Part shown: in pieces, positions 21,855-33,722 of the stretch | Numbering within the stretch: position 1 is the first letter of the stretch | Layout of the letters: each line of letters starts with the position of its first letter | Made by a program: the position numbers and the translations under genes | Notes under the pieces: generated by a model | Databases searched by the model: none | The model's input: only the letters and a program-made list of their open reading frames with translations | What the model was told of the DNA's origin: nothing | NCBI GenBank assembly: GCA_032207245.1 | Contig: CM063506.1 | Coordinates: 16,240,975 to 16,304,974 of the forward strand | Direction: 5' to 3' | DNA from: Pardosa pseudoannulata | Lineage: Eukaryota; Arthropoda; Arachnida; Araneae; Lycosidae | DNA: 64,000 nucleotides

Positions 21855-22989
21855 TTCACCGTATTCAGTACGGCAAATGCTAAATTGCTGTTAAAATTTC
21901 TTTTAAGCAAAAGTATCTTAAATCAGGAAAACTGAGACCTTCAAAAATAAATTCGGGCGCAATTGCTTCGAGCTGTTTCACTTCGTTTCTAAACCGTCTG
22001 GCGTCATCATTTGTATTTCATTAATAACGGCGACGTGAAAACCAGACGATCATATTACAGTGCATCTTTACGGCTTCAAGAGCTTCTACTTTTTGACTGT
22101 CACATGTTTTTCCTCTCTGTTTTTTTATTATATGCATCGTGACTGTCATATCACCTTCCATCTCCTAGCTGAAGGTAAACCTTCAGTTTTTTTTCTTTCT
22201 TTTTCTGGCTCTATGTGACACATTCTATCCGTTATTTCTATTTTCCGCATAAAGGAAGCCAATTTTATATACTGAAAGATTTGCCTTTTTTTTCCTGGTA
22301 AAATATTACTTAATACTGCTTACTTAGCTTTGTAAAATATTAATACGGCTAAAAAAGTTACTAGAATATTGATAACATATTATGCAGTCAATGGATTATA
22401 AATTCTAATGAAGATTTTAAACTTCATTAGAGTCATGTTACGTCTTGTTTCAAGATATACAGCAACAGTATAGTTTACATTATAGCTAGTAGTAATCATC
22501 TGCTATCGTTAGCAGTGTATTAAGATGTATTCAGATTAAATCGCTCTTACTCATTAGTGATTAGTCACTGGCTGAAATCTCGCTTTCAGCCAGTGAGTGA
22601 GTTTGGTTTCGATTCCCGAGAAAGTCTGGAGTGAGTTTTTGTTGCTCTGTCACAGATGTGTTAATCACTTTTCTCTATTCCAGAGAAAGACATTGATATA
22701 TTTGTTTTACCTCAATCATTAAGGGTTATGTATATGAACTATGGTGTTTTCTCAATAAAATGATACATTAATCCTGAGAGTTATACGAACGAATGTTGAA
22801 TAGACAATAGAAAAACCTTACATTGAAAGGAAAAATATGAACAGATTATATATAATTTTATTATCGTGAAACATAAAGCATAAAATAAAACTTATAGGAA
22901 AGCATGTTATTTAAACGATAAAACTACTGATTAAATGGCCTTTTAAAATTGACAAGTTACGTGGTAGTTGACTCGCTACCCATACTAAA
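21855..22989. other. AT-rich spacer containing a strong hairpin
   Basis: Apart from the hairpin at 22565-22596 listed separately, and a TTTCGATTCCCGAG sequence near 22607 resembling a decayed polymerase III B box, nothing is recognised. Confidence 0.5.
22565..22596. repeat. Perfect 13-bp inverted repeat with 6-nt loop
   Basis: TCACTGGCTGAAA (22565-22577) and TTTCAGCCAGTGA (22584-22596) are exact reverse complements around TCTCGC. No flanking element boundary was found, so its origin is unknown. Confidence 0.9.
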
Positions 22990-23097
22990 GGTTGGTTGGT
23001 TGGTTGGTTTGGAGAGCTACGGTTTCTGTTACCGTAGGGCTAATGAGACCGGTACCTAATGTTTAAAGCCAATTACGAACAGCTATGACCATGCAGG
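22990..23097 (-). mobile_element. 3' portion of the AACC-tailed SINE
   Basis: The tail appears as GGTTGGTTGGTTGG on the plus strand, followed by AGAGCTACGG and TAATGAGACCGGTACCTA, matching the body of the SINEs at 15116-15566. The match stops at CATGCAGG, just before the tRNA-like head, where Helitron-like sequence begins directly. Confidence 0.8.
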
Positions 23098-23098
23098 C

Positions 23099-23457
23099 TA
23101 GAGCAGGCGATTAAATTTATCAGTTTAAGTAGATGAAAATAACGTTTTTTTTAGCATTATGACGTCATTCTTTTAACCATCTCATTTAATCATTTCTTAT
23201 TTTAAATTATTTAAATATGTCTGCATTATTTTCACTGAACTTAGATATTATGTAAATAATTTTCTTTTATATTTGACTTAAATAATAGATTAGGTACATA
23301 TGTGATAATTTTAAATTTAATCATCGATTATTTTTTGTTGCAAGATAATTCTCAGCCAAAAAAGAAACCATTTTTTTTACCTGCCTCATAGGGTACTTTA
23401 CAATTCTGGAAAACTAAAAAATTTAATGATCCCATCATATGATGGGCTATATGCTAG
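23099..23457 (+). mobile_element. 5'-truncated Helitron-like element, copy 5
   Basis: Enters the family consensus at AGAGCAGGCGATTAAATTT, continues through TATGACGTCATTC and TTTGACTTAAATAATAG, and ends with CCCATCATATGATGGG (23431-23446), CTATATG and CTAG (23454-23457), followed by T. It shares the internal deletion junction of copy 3. The hairpin differs from the family at two stem positions that still pair with each other. Confidence 0.85.
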
Positions 23458-24293
23458 TTGTAAAGAATAAAATTTACCAAAATAGTGAAAATGACATTTC
23501 AAACGTAGGCAATTGCCTCAACTGAACTGCCTATGTTCAACAGTAGTAAGTTTTCCGAATAGTTCATAGAATGTAAAAGTTTTTACACTAAACGATTTTA
23601 ATCCAACCTCACCTATTTCCATAAATTTCTGCATAGTTTCTTTACGGAATTTTCCAAATATCCAGCAAAGGCATTCAGTCATGATATGTATTAGTAAAGA
23701 AATTATGTTTAATTAATCACGCAACTTTTAATGATTTCCCCTAGAAATCCTCTTTCAATATAATGTAAAGAGCGGCATAGTAACTTTTCGTTTAATTAAC
23801 AAGCATTTACCTTTTCAGAAAATGTTGATCTTTCGCCTCGGCATTTATGAAATATGCCTCAAATAGCCTTTTTAATGAAATTACTAGTAACATTTTCTGT
23901 TTATTTACCTAAACTAATCAGCGTTTCATTGGATTAAAATGAAAAGGTATGAATGGGTGAAATATGAAAGTTCACACGCAAGAAGGTTGTAAATTTAGTA
24001 TTTAGAAATTTATTTCGTTAGGAGCACGGATGGATTAAGTATTAAACAAAATAAGCACGGGTTACGGCACCAAGAGAAGGAGGCACAATGAAATAGTTAA
24101 TAGCAGAAATTATTATACTCTGTGAACTTTATGCTGCAATACAGCAAATGGTACAATAGAATCAGCAGCTCCAAAGAGGTCTTCTCAAAATCTTAAAGAG
24201 TTACATGTATAGCGTTACTGTAGGTGTCTTTTGTATAGATATCTATAGGGTATTTTATATTTGTCCCTATACACACATTTATATGTATATATA
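23458..24293. other. AT-rich spacer
   Basis: No recognisable gene or repeat. It ends in a short TATATA tract that served as target for the following element. Confidence 0.5.
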
Positions 24294-24914
24294 CAGGGTG
24301 TCCCAAATAGACCTCATAAACTCTGCACAGCTAGATTCCTCGTTGGGGGTATATAAAAACTATACAAAGAAACGTTCCTGTACGATCCATAGTTTAATAG
24401 AAAAATACGAAAAACAAAGTATGACGTCACTGCCGGTGCAAGAAAAAAAAAACATTTTATTGGACATATCAACAACAGTATTTGCAACAACATATCTTTC
24501 CAGACAATAATGTTTATAACATTCGCTACTCATATCGCATCATGCATGCGCTTGAGCCATGGAATGAAGTGAAACCGCCGTGGAACTGCTATTTAAAAGG
24601 CTGCATCTTGCCGTTAACGGTAGTCTTCGTAGGGTGGCCATGTATTCCGTTCGTGACTACTGCGACATGTACCTGATATACGGTCGATGTAATGAAAATG
24701 CCTTACGAATTGTTAGGAAGTATGCCCGTGCATATACTGCTGTTATGTTCAATAAAGTGTTTTTTCTTGCACAGGCAGTGGCGTCATACTTTGTTTTTCG
24801 TATTTTTCTATTAAACTATGGATCGTACAGGAACGCTTCTTTGTATAGTTTTTATGTACTCCCAACTAGAAATCTAGCTGTGCAGAGTTAATGCTGTCGT
24901 TTTGGGACACCCTG
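24294..24914 (+). mobile_element. Foldback MITE carrying a transposase N-terminus, copy 1 (621 bp)
   Basis: Ends CAGGGTGTCCCAAA and TTTGGGACACCCTG are flanked by TA on both sides. The inverted repeats extend about 190 bp into each end, down to TGGACATATCAACAACAG on the left and its partner near 24735. Between them, from about 24637, the plus strand encodes MYSVRDYCDMYLIYGRC and then VRKYARAY. This resembles the helix-turn-helix start (DUF4817-like) of Tc/mariner-type transposases. It is cut where the inverted copy of the left arm begins. The overlapping 64-103 codon frames are all parts of this element. Confidence 0.85.
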
Positions 24915-26742
24915 TACATATATGAGTGTTTTGGACAAACCGCAAACCATATCTATACTGGATAGTTGCAGACGTAGGGTCATTAAAGAAAAGATCGAAA
25001 TTGGAAATTGAAAATAATACAGTTTATTCTGACATTTCGTTTTTGGCGCTTCTGTCGCCCCAAACTTGTAACATAGGGTTTTAGAGCAGTATGGGAAGCT
25101 AGTGAACCAGCCAATGTTAGTATTAATTACATAAGAGGCAAAACTTACATAAGAATGGTTGAGCTAAGCAGGAATTAATTTCGGTATATGCGAAGTCGTC
25201 AAGGTTACCACAATCAGAAGTAAAACAAAGACATCTCACCAAAGGTTGCAATTTTAGGGACAGAATTGCTAGAAATTTATTTTAAAAAACAATTATGATT
25301 AAGTTAGTTAGCTTTAATTAAAACATCATTACGTATATGTGACTGATACAATCGTAACTTAATTTTGACACTTTTGTCTTGATATAACTGAGAGTGCCAA
25401 GTCGCATATATGATCTTGAAATATTCTAAATTAAAAAACATTAAACATGTAAAGCTTGCAAGCTTCGGGACAAACAATTGGTTTCGTAGTTCTTTAAATG
25501 TTTGCATGAATAGTGGTGGCACAGAGAAGCGATTTCCAACCTTTATACTCCTCTTAATTATTTCTGCTTCCTCCTAATTATTTCTGCTTCTTCCTATCTT
25601 TTATTTTTAATTGGTATAATAATGTAAGCATATTTTTAACAATACTAACTTGATTAAAAATTCTTGAAAACTACAACTAAAGGAATAATAACAAAGTTTT
25701 ACTATAACATATACAAATATGTAATTTTATTTTATATTAAATTTAAAATTTAAGTAAATTTTAACACATTATAATTTGTGAAAGTAACATTTTTAAGAAC
25801 TACCTCTCTGGATTTGTTTAACATAAAAATGAAATTGTGTATAAAAGTGTATGAAAAAATAAATATTCATTAACTGGAATTTTTATTGTTGTGTTATGAT
25901 TTGAATTTTTGTTTATTTACATATATAGTTCAAAAATAAATTTTGTGAAAATATTTTGGCTCTCCCCAAGTTAGAAATAACTGGCCTAGAAGCAAAATGA
26001 AAAACTTCTAAGCAAATGATCTAAAAAGCTGTTTTATGTTAAAGTGTGTTATTCGTTTTAGACAAAAGCGATGTTTTACATTCAAAATAGTTTTTATGTC
26101 TGGGATGCAATATAATATAAATTATATACAAATTTTGAAACTAAACTAAACTTTCATTTGGGAGAACCTTAATTACCCAGACCAAAAGTTGGTAGCAAAG
26201 CGGTTAATGTACAAAATTAACAAGGGATAATGCTTTTTCTCTTACATAAATTGAAATAGGGGGAATTTGGATTTAAGATATGAAAGTCTAAAAAACAGGA
26301 TTTAATTATACTGAACTTTAAATAATTGTAGAAAACAATACAGTGTTTTTTTCAGTATGTAGACTTTCGCTTTCGTATATTTATAATATTAATGGTCTCA
26401 AATGGTTCCTTTGAGAATTCATTTTCTTCTTTAAAAATATATTGAAAATTCTAACACAGTAAGTATGCAACAAGGCAAGTTGGATGCTTTTTCTCTATTA
26501 AATACTGTCGCAGATGTGTCACATAAGACTAGCTTTCTTAGTTTAGTTAGTGAATCTGATCAAAAACTCTGCAAATAAAAAAAAGCAGAAGAAAAATTTC
26601 CCGTTGCAAATAAAATAAAACTATACAAAAAAAAAAAAATCCACTTAATTTTAAGTTTTGTTTAATTTCGATAACTAAAATATTTATGGTTCATTTTTGT
26701 TTATATTTTTAATTACTTACATTTAATGCAGTAAGTTTTATG
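24915..26742. other. AT-rich spacer
   Basis: About 1.8 kb of strongly AT-rich sequence. The only frame of note (25304-25522, minus) has no recognisable content. Confidence 0.5.
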
Positions 26743-26783
26743 AGCCGCCGTAGCTCAGTTGGCACAGTCAGTGACCTCGCAAT
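26743..26783 (+). repeat. Head fragment of a tRNA-derived SINE
   Basis: GCCGTAGCTCAGTTGG is a clear box A region of a tRNA-like head and resembles the head of the SINE at 45640-45945. The sequence diverges into AT-rich DNA after GTGACCTCGC, so box B and the body are missing. It is not a functional tRNA. Confidence 0.6.
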
Positions 26784-27633
26784 AATTTAATGTATAAAAA
26801 TTTAGTTTTTAATATATAGATTTCAAAAATTACTTTGTGGATATGTAAATTTCATTTTTTCATTTGGATATTTTCAATATTATTTTTTTAATTACTTCTT
26901 GAATTCGGGCAAAATAAGTATTTTTTTTAGTTAAATTCTTATTAAACAACTTATAAAATGAAGCAGAACTTGAAGCCCTATGTTCCAAAATGTTGACCGT
27001 AATGTTTCAAAAATATAATATAATTTTTATTTACTCAGTTAATCTGATAAACTCATTTTATTTTGGAAAAAAGTCATAAATTTGCTATGTACAGGAAAAT
27101 CTTTTTCCATCCCCCTCCTTATATGCATAACGATACGTCAATTGTTCATTCATAAATCAATATACGAGCATATTAAATGAACAATAAAAGCACATCACGG
27201 TCACTTCAGATAACATTGTTTACCTTTCGGTGGATTCCTGTGAAATCCTATTGTTTGAAGTGTAATGACGCGGGTTCCTAATAAAAAACGAAGGTTATTG
27301 AGGAATCCCGTACGATGCAGAGCTTTCCCAAAGAAAATAATATTAAACTGTCTGCAAACGTGTTAGCCAGACGATTACCATGGCAACAGGGGACGCCGAG
27401 GAAGGAAATGCTCCGATTTTTTCTCCTGTTTTTCCAAACAAAAGGGTTGATGAACCTAGAAATAATTTCAGCTTTACGTAAATCGTTTAACCATTTTATT
27501 TTTTCAAGTCGATAGCAGCTGTGATAAGTCAAGTAATTTCTGAGTATTATCTCTTTCTAGACGCCTGCCAATAATGCCAGATTAGTTGCAACTATTTTTA
27601 AGTAGTATTTGATAACTATATTTAAGTAGTTTT
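26784..27633. other. Spacer with a region open on both strands
   Basis: At about 27278-27532 both strands are free of stops for 66-84 codons and G+C is locally higher. The two frames are complementary shadows of each other and neither is recognisable, so I do not call a gene. Confidence 0.4.
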
Positions 27634-27915
27634 AAGTAGACTGATGATTGATTTCAATTAATTATATATGAATTTCCCATTGAGGTGATTTGAAATGAAG
27701 TACATCTCGTAGCATTAAATCGTATAGGGAGAAATACATTTGGAACTTTACTTAATTTAAACATAAGGGCGAATTAAAAATGTAAAATTTTTGCAGCTGG
27801 AAAATTAGTAGAAAATTTTATAATGTATCCTCTCTTTTAACAGAGAAATTATCATTCACTCTATCCTAAACATTCCATCATATGAGAATTTCAACACTGT
27901 TCTATATAATTTCAA
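27634..27915 (+). mobile_element. Interspersed repeat Y, copy 2 (empty at both insertion points)
   Basis: Runs from TTTAAGTAGACTGATGATTG to TATATAATTTCAA. It is colinear with the three Y segments at 20171-21682 but reads through TAGCATTAAATCGTATAGGG and AACAGAGAAATTATCATTC without interruption. It therefore shows the ancestral state of both later insertions. The R repeats that flank copy 1 are absent, which places R outside Y. Confidence 0.85.
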
Positions 27916-28009
27916 ACTAAATTATGAATCAAGGCAGTTTTACTTCTATATTTCGTCTCTCTCTCCCTGTGTCAAGCACAAATACATGTGTCTTTATGCT
28001 TTCTTCTAT

Positions 28010-29040
28010 GATGAGTGACTCGGCAAGGTGGTCAACATAAGTCGGGGGCCAAGACCCAAGGGGCAGGCCCGCGCAGTGAATCCGAAAGGGAACCCATCCT
28101 CACACTCATTTTCATTCAAAAGGAGGGGGACCACGTCCCCCTCCTTTCTAAGTCGAGACCAAGACCCAAAGGGCTGGCCCTCGCAGCTAACTCAAGGGGA
28201 CCCTCCCATCTTGGGGACCACATTCTCTCCTGGCACTCAAGATCCCCCCCCTTTTTAGGCCTTTTAGGTTAGGGCTTTTCTAGCTCCTGGAGCCTAGCGA
28301 AGCTTCATTGAGCCTTTTTCGAACAAGCCGAGACACGTGGGTTTCGCAGGGTGGGCCAAAGTTCCGTCGCAATGACTCTTGAGTGATGGTCCCAAGGTCC
28401 AGGGTTAAGATTGTCGCCTCTCAAAATGTCCTGTTCTTCTGTTCGGCTCCCTTCAGTTTACAGTCTTCTTTGGTGCAACGAGCAAATTTCCCTCTCTCTT
28501 ACTTTTTTTCTGTTTCGGCTCGCATGGTTCGCTCCACTCTCACTAATTCCGGCGTCAGGAGGTCCGCAAAGCATCCAGTATGTATACCAAATTAACTCCT
28601 CAGTAGTGCTCGTCTCTGCTTTCGCTAGCAGATTGTGCCTGCGGCGTGACACGCGCGATCTAGGTACTTCGAAGGGCTTAGTGTAATTTCGGGTAGCCCA
28701 ATACTCACGATCTGCCCATCGCCTCTGGGATATGCCTGGAGGGCCTCACGGCCATATGGGCCCAGTTTGGCGCCTGATTGAGTGTCTGTATGTTTTGATT
28801 CGAGATGGTCTAATGGCCAGATTGAGAGTTTGGAAATGATTTCCTATTTTTCTACAAATCTTCGAACTTCCGTCTAAAAATTACTTCAAATGTTTGATTA
28901 TTGTACTAATGACTTATTGTGTTGAATCTTGAACATCAAGCATGTATAATTGTCATTGTTAGACATTCGAAACTCTTGTAGCGTTATCGAAACCGTACTC
29001 AAATAAAGCGCGAGTTGTTAGTTTCATTACCTCTAGTGTC
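28010..29040 (+). other. G+C-rich block, probably an unresolved LTR
   Basis: A sharply G+C-rich island starting around GAGTGACTCGGCAAGG and fading after 28800. It has an internal near-duplicate (CCAAGACCCAAGGGGCAGG near 28050 and CCAAGACCCAAAGGGCTGG near 28160) and the inverted pair GGAGGGGGACC/GTCCCCCTCC near 28125-28145. AATAAAGCGCGAG near 29001 looks like a polyadenylation signal close to an LTR end. I could not find matching ends or a target duplication. Open frames of 64-91 codons on both strands follow from composition and show no domain. Confidence 0.4.
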
Positions 29041-29844
29041 TGCGTTAAATTTTTAATTATTAAAGGAACAAAAAAGCAATTAAATCTTAATTAAAATCTT
29101 ATTTCAGAGAGGGAAATTTAAGTACAACTTTTCAAATAAAGCTTGCCCACTGATTCCGCTTACCGACTTCCGTCAGTTATCCCTCGATTCTTCTCTTATT
29201 TAGTTTCGAACAGCAGTGGGATACATAGGTCCCCGTAACTTAGAGAGGTGTGGAACCCCACCTTACCCCAAATAAACGACATATAAACACTAGTTAAGCA
29301 CTATTCCGGTTACATGCACATAATTAGATTAGGTAACTGATATCCTGATACAATATTTCTATTGTTATTATTGTGGATTGTTTACCAATAGACTACTGGA
29401 AAAACTAATTCCAAATTGCTAAACTAAATTAGTTCTAAACCTGTCACGTGTTCACGTAAAAACTTTTGTAAAATAGCCCATAGTATCAAGAAAACAAACA
29501 TTATATGAGCAAATAATTATTCTTTATATGTTAACATGATACTAAAATATTCCTTCTATTTAAGTAGATTCAGTATGAATTGTATGTCCTTGAAGCTCTG
29601 CCAATTTAGGTATCTATAAAAAGGTCAAACTGCTTCTTCGTTTAGGAATATAGCTGGAATATTCCAGATTGCTATCCTTGAAGTAGTACCGATCCTAGAA
29701 CGTCGGTCACCCAAATGCAAATTAAAATTGGCAACGCTTTTTTACAAACTTTATACTTGGTTAAAAATCGGTTGATAAGTATTTCGTCGCCCTTAATTTT
29801 AGCTGCTCTATCTTGCTCCATCCCCCCGCTAGGATGAACCGTAC
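29041..29844. other. Spacer
   Basis: No recognisable gene. The part at 29150-29280 is moderately G+C-rich but unassigned. Confidence 0.45.
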
Positions 29845-30578
29845 TGGGAAGACTCCCTTTGTCCAGAACTAACGACTTAAATCAGCTGATTTGAAGCCTC
29901 CTGTTCCTACCGGCTACAATAACACGGCGACAGAGTGTCTGATATGTTGACAGTTCAGTTGAATAGGCGTCACACCCCTGATCGGTTGCGGTAATGACCA
30001 TCGGAGGATTGCCTGGAGAAGCCTCAATCGGGACAGCCAACGAATGAGAATTCAGCTAAAAAAACTAGCTGTAAGCTTAACTGGAGTTCTCAGGTAACTG
30101 GAATCGGTTGGCGGGACGGTAACTGACATCCAGGTATAAAAAGCCTAGAATTTTTCAACTCGGATCTTTTCGAGATTTTTTTATGGAGGTGCTTTGACCT
30201 CGTGGAGTCTTTCGCTCTTTTTGACCGGTGCCAACTTTTTAGAGATTGCTTTCAGGAGACTCGTAAAGTCCGCTCATATAAGGAACGGGAGTGTCTCGGA
30301 TACCGAACGGGGGATAGATTGGGTTTGCATTGCACCCTGGAAGAGCCTCCCCGACTTGTGAGTTTATTTAATCTTTTTTTTTCGACTGTGATCGGCTTGG
30401 TAATTCTGTGCTAGCAAATTCTACATTTCGACTTGTTTTGGGAGAATTAGAATTCCTTTGTACATACTGTACATACCCCGTTTTTACTTCAGAAAAAATA
30501 AGAGTGATTTTCCAGTTCTATTGTGACTGTGATCCTTCTTCACGCTACTTCTCACTCAAGAACATTGAAGTCGTCACA
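29845..30578 (+). mobile_element. Solo LTR, family L3, copy 2 (734 bp)
   Basis: Starts TGGGAAGACTCCC, ends GAAGTCGTCACA, and is colinear with copies 1 and 3. The core promoter TATAAAAAG is at 30135-30143. Flanks GTAC and ATAC agree at three of four bases. The motif GACTGTGATC occurs twice in the 3' third, as in the other copies. The 70- and 118-codon frames at 30202-30414 and 30408-30764 lie in or run out of the LTR and show no domain. Confidence 0.87.
30135..30143 (+). promoter_or_regulatory. TATA box of L3 LTR, copy 2
   Basis: TATAAAAAG in the shared context CCAGG-TATAAAAAG-CCTAG, about 290 bp from the LTR start. Confidence 0.7.
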
Positions 30579-31393
30579 ATACATAAAAAACCTATAAAAA
30601 ATGGATTAGAAAGATACACAAAATCTGGATTAGATTTGTTTCACCTGCACTCTCCTGGAATCGAATTCGTAACCATCCACTCAGAAGAGCATAACTGTGC
30701 AACGGGTGTTTGTACGTTCCTCATATTTCGCAGAAATATATTAAAATCGTCTACGAAGTTTTAAGCTTTTATTCTGATGGTCTTTATGGTTCTCATTAAA
30801 TGCTACATATGAGACTATTAAAACTCATATAAAAATTTTATATTAAAAGTCAGATTTGAAATATGCCATTTTCTAGAGTGAAAAAAGTTCTTACGGAGTT
30901 CCCATTTCGGACACCTAGCTAGACACATAAATTAGGGTTCCAGTCTGGAAAACGTCGAATCCTTTTTCTGTTCCGTATGGATAGAATTACGGAAACAAAA
31001 GAGCTAAGGGCAGACAGTAGCGTGACGCACACTGCAGCAGCTGCTTTCGTTCAGAAGAATTATATATTTATAACGATTTGGTGGCCACCATTGGTAGCGT
31101 GTAATACAAGGTCGCACAAAACACACGTCCGAGCTTAATTAATTTTTAATGCATTTGGTATTTCGCCGTCCATCTGAAGAATGATGTTTCATCAAGGAAA
31201 CACAAAATATTCCTCCAAGGCTGGCGGAAGAACTGGCTTTTTTATGTGTTTTCTAAATCAAGATCATTCATTCCTATTTTTAGTTTTGTTGCTCGAGATT
31301 TAATTACTGAAGTATTTAAAACGGGATGTTTTTATATCAAGATTTCTATTTATAAAAATGCTATTACGCCATTGAAAACTTTCTAAGGCGCCA
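30579..31393. other. Spacer
   Basis: Contains the perfect 12-bp palindrome TGGTGGCCACCA near 31079-31090. No gene recognised. Confidence 0.5.
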
Positions 31394-31397
31394 TTAA

Positions 31398-32327
31398 GGT
31401 ATCCGTCTACGTTGATAATGTCATTCTTTGCCAAAAATCATATTTTTTTTTTATTTCTCTGTTGTAAAATTTCAACTTTTAGGCTTCTAAATCTGTTTTT
31501 GTTTTGTCTCTACGGCATAATTAAGAAAAGTTACAGCTGTTTAAACATCAGTGATAACTGTTAAAACAAAACTGCAGTAGTGACTTCGGAACCGGAAGTT
31601 ATAAATTTAAAGCCTTAAAGAGCATTTTTTGGATAAAACTTTTTAAATTTTCATGAAGATTAGTTTAAACATTTTTCTAGTATTTTTAATAATTAACAAC
31701 TTGGCAATTAGAAAGTTTTGAAGCAAGAAAGTGTGGAGAATTTTAAACATGTATATTAATTTTTGAATAATTAAATTTGCTTTCATAAACTTCAAATGCG
31801 TTTTTCTCGGAACGGTATTTTTAATAAAATGTTGAAACTTAAAATGTGATTTCTCAAAAAGTTATTAAATATTTTGTTGAAAAGTATTATGAATGCTTTT
31901 GATAGTATTTACTAGTGAATAACCTAAAAAATTAAATTTGGATAATTTTTAATGATGTTCGAAAAAAATGATGTAATGAAAATTCGTTAAAAATTCAATG
32001 TGTATGATTTTGAAGGACCAAAATTTTTTACCAAATGTAAATTAATCAAAGATTTTAGGTGATTCATTAGTCCAGTGTATAAGAAATGTGTTGCATCAAA
32101 AAGTATTAAAATAATTTAATTTATTAAAAAATTAGGCCTTTTGAAAAAACACGATTTTTTTTACTAAATTTTCTTCATTTATTAGAAATTTTATAAAAAC
32201 TTCTCCAGAAATAATTTTTTTAAGTGGAATTATCTATGATAATATAAAAAATAAATCTAAATATGTAAAAATATGAACTAGTTTCTATGTTTAAAGAAAA
32301 AAGGTTCTCCGAACGTAGACGGATACC
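31398..32327. mobile_element. TTAA-flanked MITE with perfect 16-bp terminal inverted repeats (930 bp)
   Basis: The ends GGTATCCGTCTACGTT and AACGTAGACGGATACC are exact reverse complements. TTAA lies immediately outside on both sides (31394-31397, 32328-32331). The interior is very AT-rich with no coding capacity. TTAA duplication is used by piggyBac and Kolobok elements. The ends lack the CCC start usual for piggyBac, so Kolobok-like is the better guess. Confidence 0.9.
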
Positions 32328-32331
32328 TTAA

Positions 32332-33722
32332 AGGGATGGTGGATGTTACTAAGCATTTTTTGTAAATTATTTCGGTAGATCATGAAACTTTGTTCGCACA
32401 AACACTGAAGTATAACTAAATTAATTCCCTTTTTAATCTGACAATTTTCAAAATAAAATTTTTTGAATTTAAAAAAAAGAAGAAATAAATAAACAAAAAA
32501 TAAAGTCTTCTAGTTTTTTTAATTTGGCATAGATTCCTATTACAGTTTTAACAAACATTCCTAATAAACATTAAAATCCAATTTTGTATCCCTTTTAATT
32601 TCAGTTTCATTTCGAAATATTATAACTTTTTCTTTTAAAAAACCAACATATAAACCATACACTTTTCTTATTACCACTTCCCGGTTTTTCCCGAGCTGAA
32701 TTCGGGCAGGCGAAATGTACCATCCTAGCCCATCCCGAGTGTAGCTCGAAAACTGTGAAATTTTATACTGTGCAATCAGTCTTTCCCGAATTATCTCACA
32801 TGTGCTCTTTTGAATGCTTTTGTTTACTTTTCTGTCTACTAGATTATTTGATGCTCAAAGAGAGACAGAAGAGTGAAGAAGGTAAGGAGAGAAACATGGT
32901 TCTACTGTCGATATTGCGATGTTGAACTCGTGCAATAGCTGTTTCCAATTGTATCATACATGATCAAATTTTGATTAATAATTTCATAATCATTTATGTA
33001 AATGCAAAGGATATAAATAAAATTTAATTCAAGATAAAAGCTAGGTATTCTAAGCTTTATATTTATAGTTAGTGTGAATTGACTCCAAAGTCTAATGATT
33101 TCTGACGCACAGAAAGCCAACTATACAGGTAAATTACTCATTTATTTAAATTGATTTTTTTACATTAATTTTTAGGAAATTTTGTATGCGAATGATGCTA
33201 TTATGTTTAAAAAGCTATGCATGTATGAAAATAAGCATAAAAAATTGACATTTTTTGACCCATAATCCCGAAATAAAATGACACCTAAAAGGGGTTAATT
33301 ATCTATTCATTCAATTGATAAAATAATACCAGTCTAAATGTAAATGTAATAAAAGGATTTAACATTAGAATATAATATATAATAGCGAGAAAAAATTTTT
33401 TCTTACTGAACACTTTGACTTTTAAAACTACACTTTATTTTTAGTTTTTATAATGATTGATAGATTTTTGCGATTCATTGAGAAAAAAGAAAGAAAATAG
33501 AAAACCAAAGTAAATACTCCAAACTGATGAACTGAAAAAATAGTCAAGCTTTTGTAAATATGCCTCCTCTTTATCTAATTTTTTTAATTCCTTCAGGAAA
33601 TGGTTTATTGGACTTCTGTTGTTATAGAGACAGTGATATAAGCCAGAAGGAAGGCATATAAAAACTTTTGTGTAATACGTGTATAAGAAAGGGAAATTGC
33701 CTTTTAAAGTGCTAAAATCCTG
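32332..33722. other. AT-rich spacer
   Basis: The tract at 32680-32745 has repeated CCCGA-type words (CCCGGTTTTTCCCGAGC, GAATTCGGGCAGGCG) of unknown origin. No gene recognised. Confidence 0.45.

Noticed and set aside
27278..27532. Overlapping genes on both strands
   Set aside because: The two frames are mutual shadows with no recognisable content. Locally low stop density is enough to explain them.
28010..29040. CpG-island promoter of a host gene
   Set aside because: No exon-like frame with a recognisable domain follows, and the internal duplication and AATAAAGCGCG end fit an LTR-like repeat better. Left unresolved.
30408..30764. 118-codon plus-strand frame
   Set aside because: Starts inside the L3 LTR and continues into unrelated flank. 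No domain, and the LTR part is not conserved as coding in other copies.
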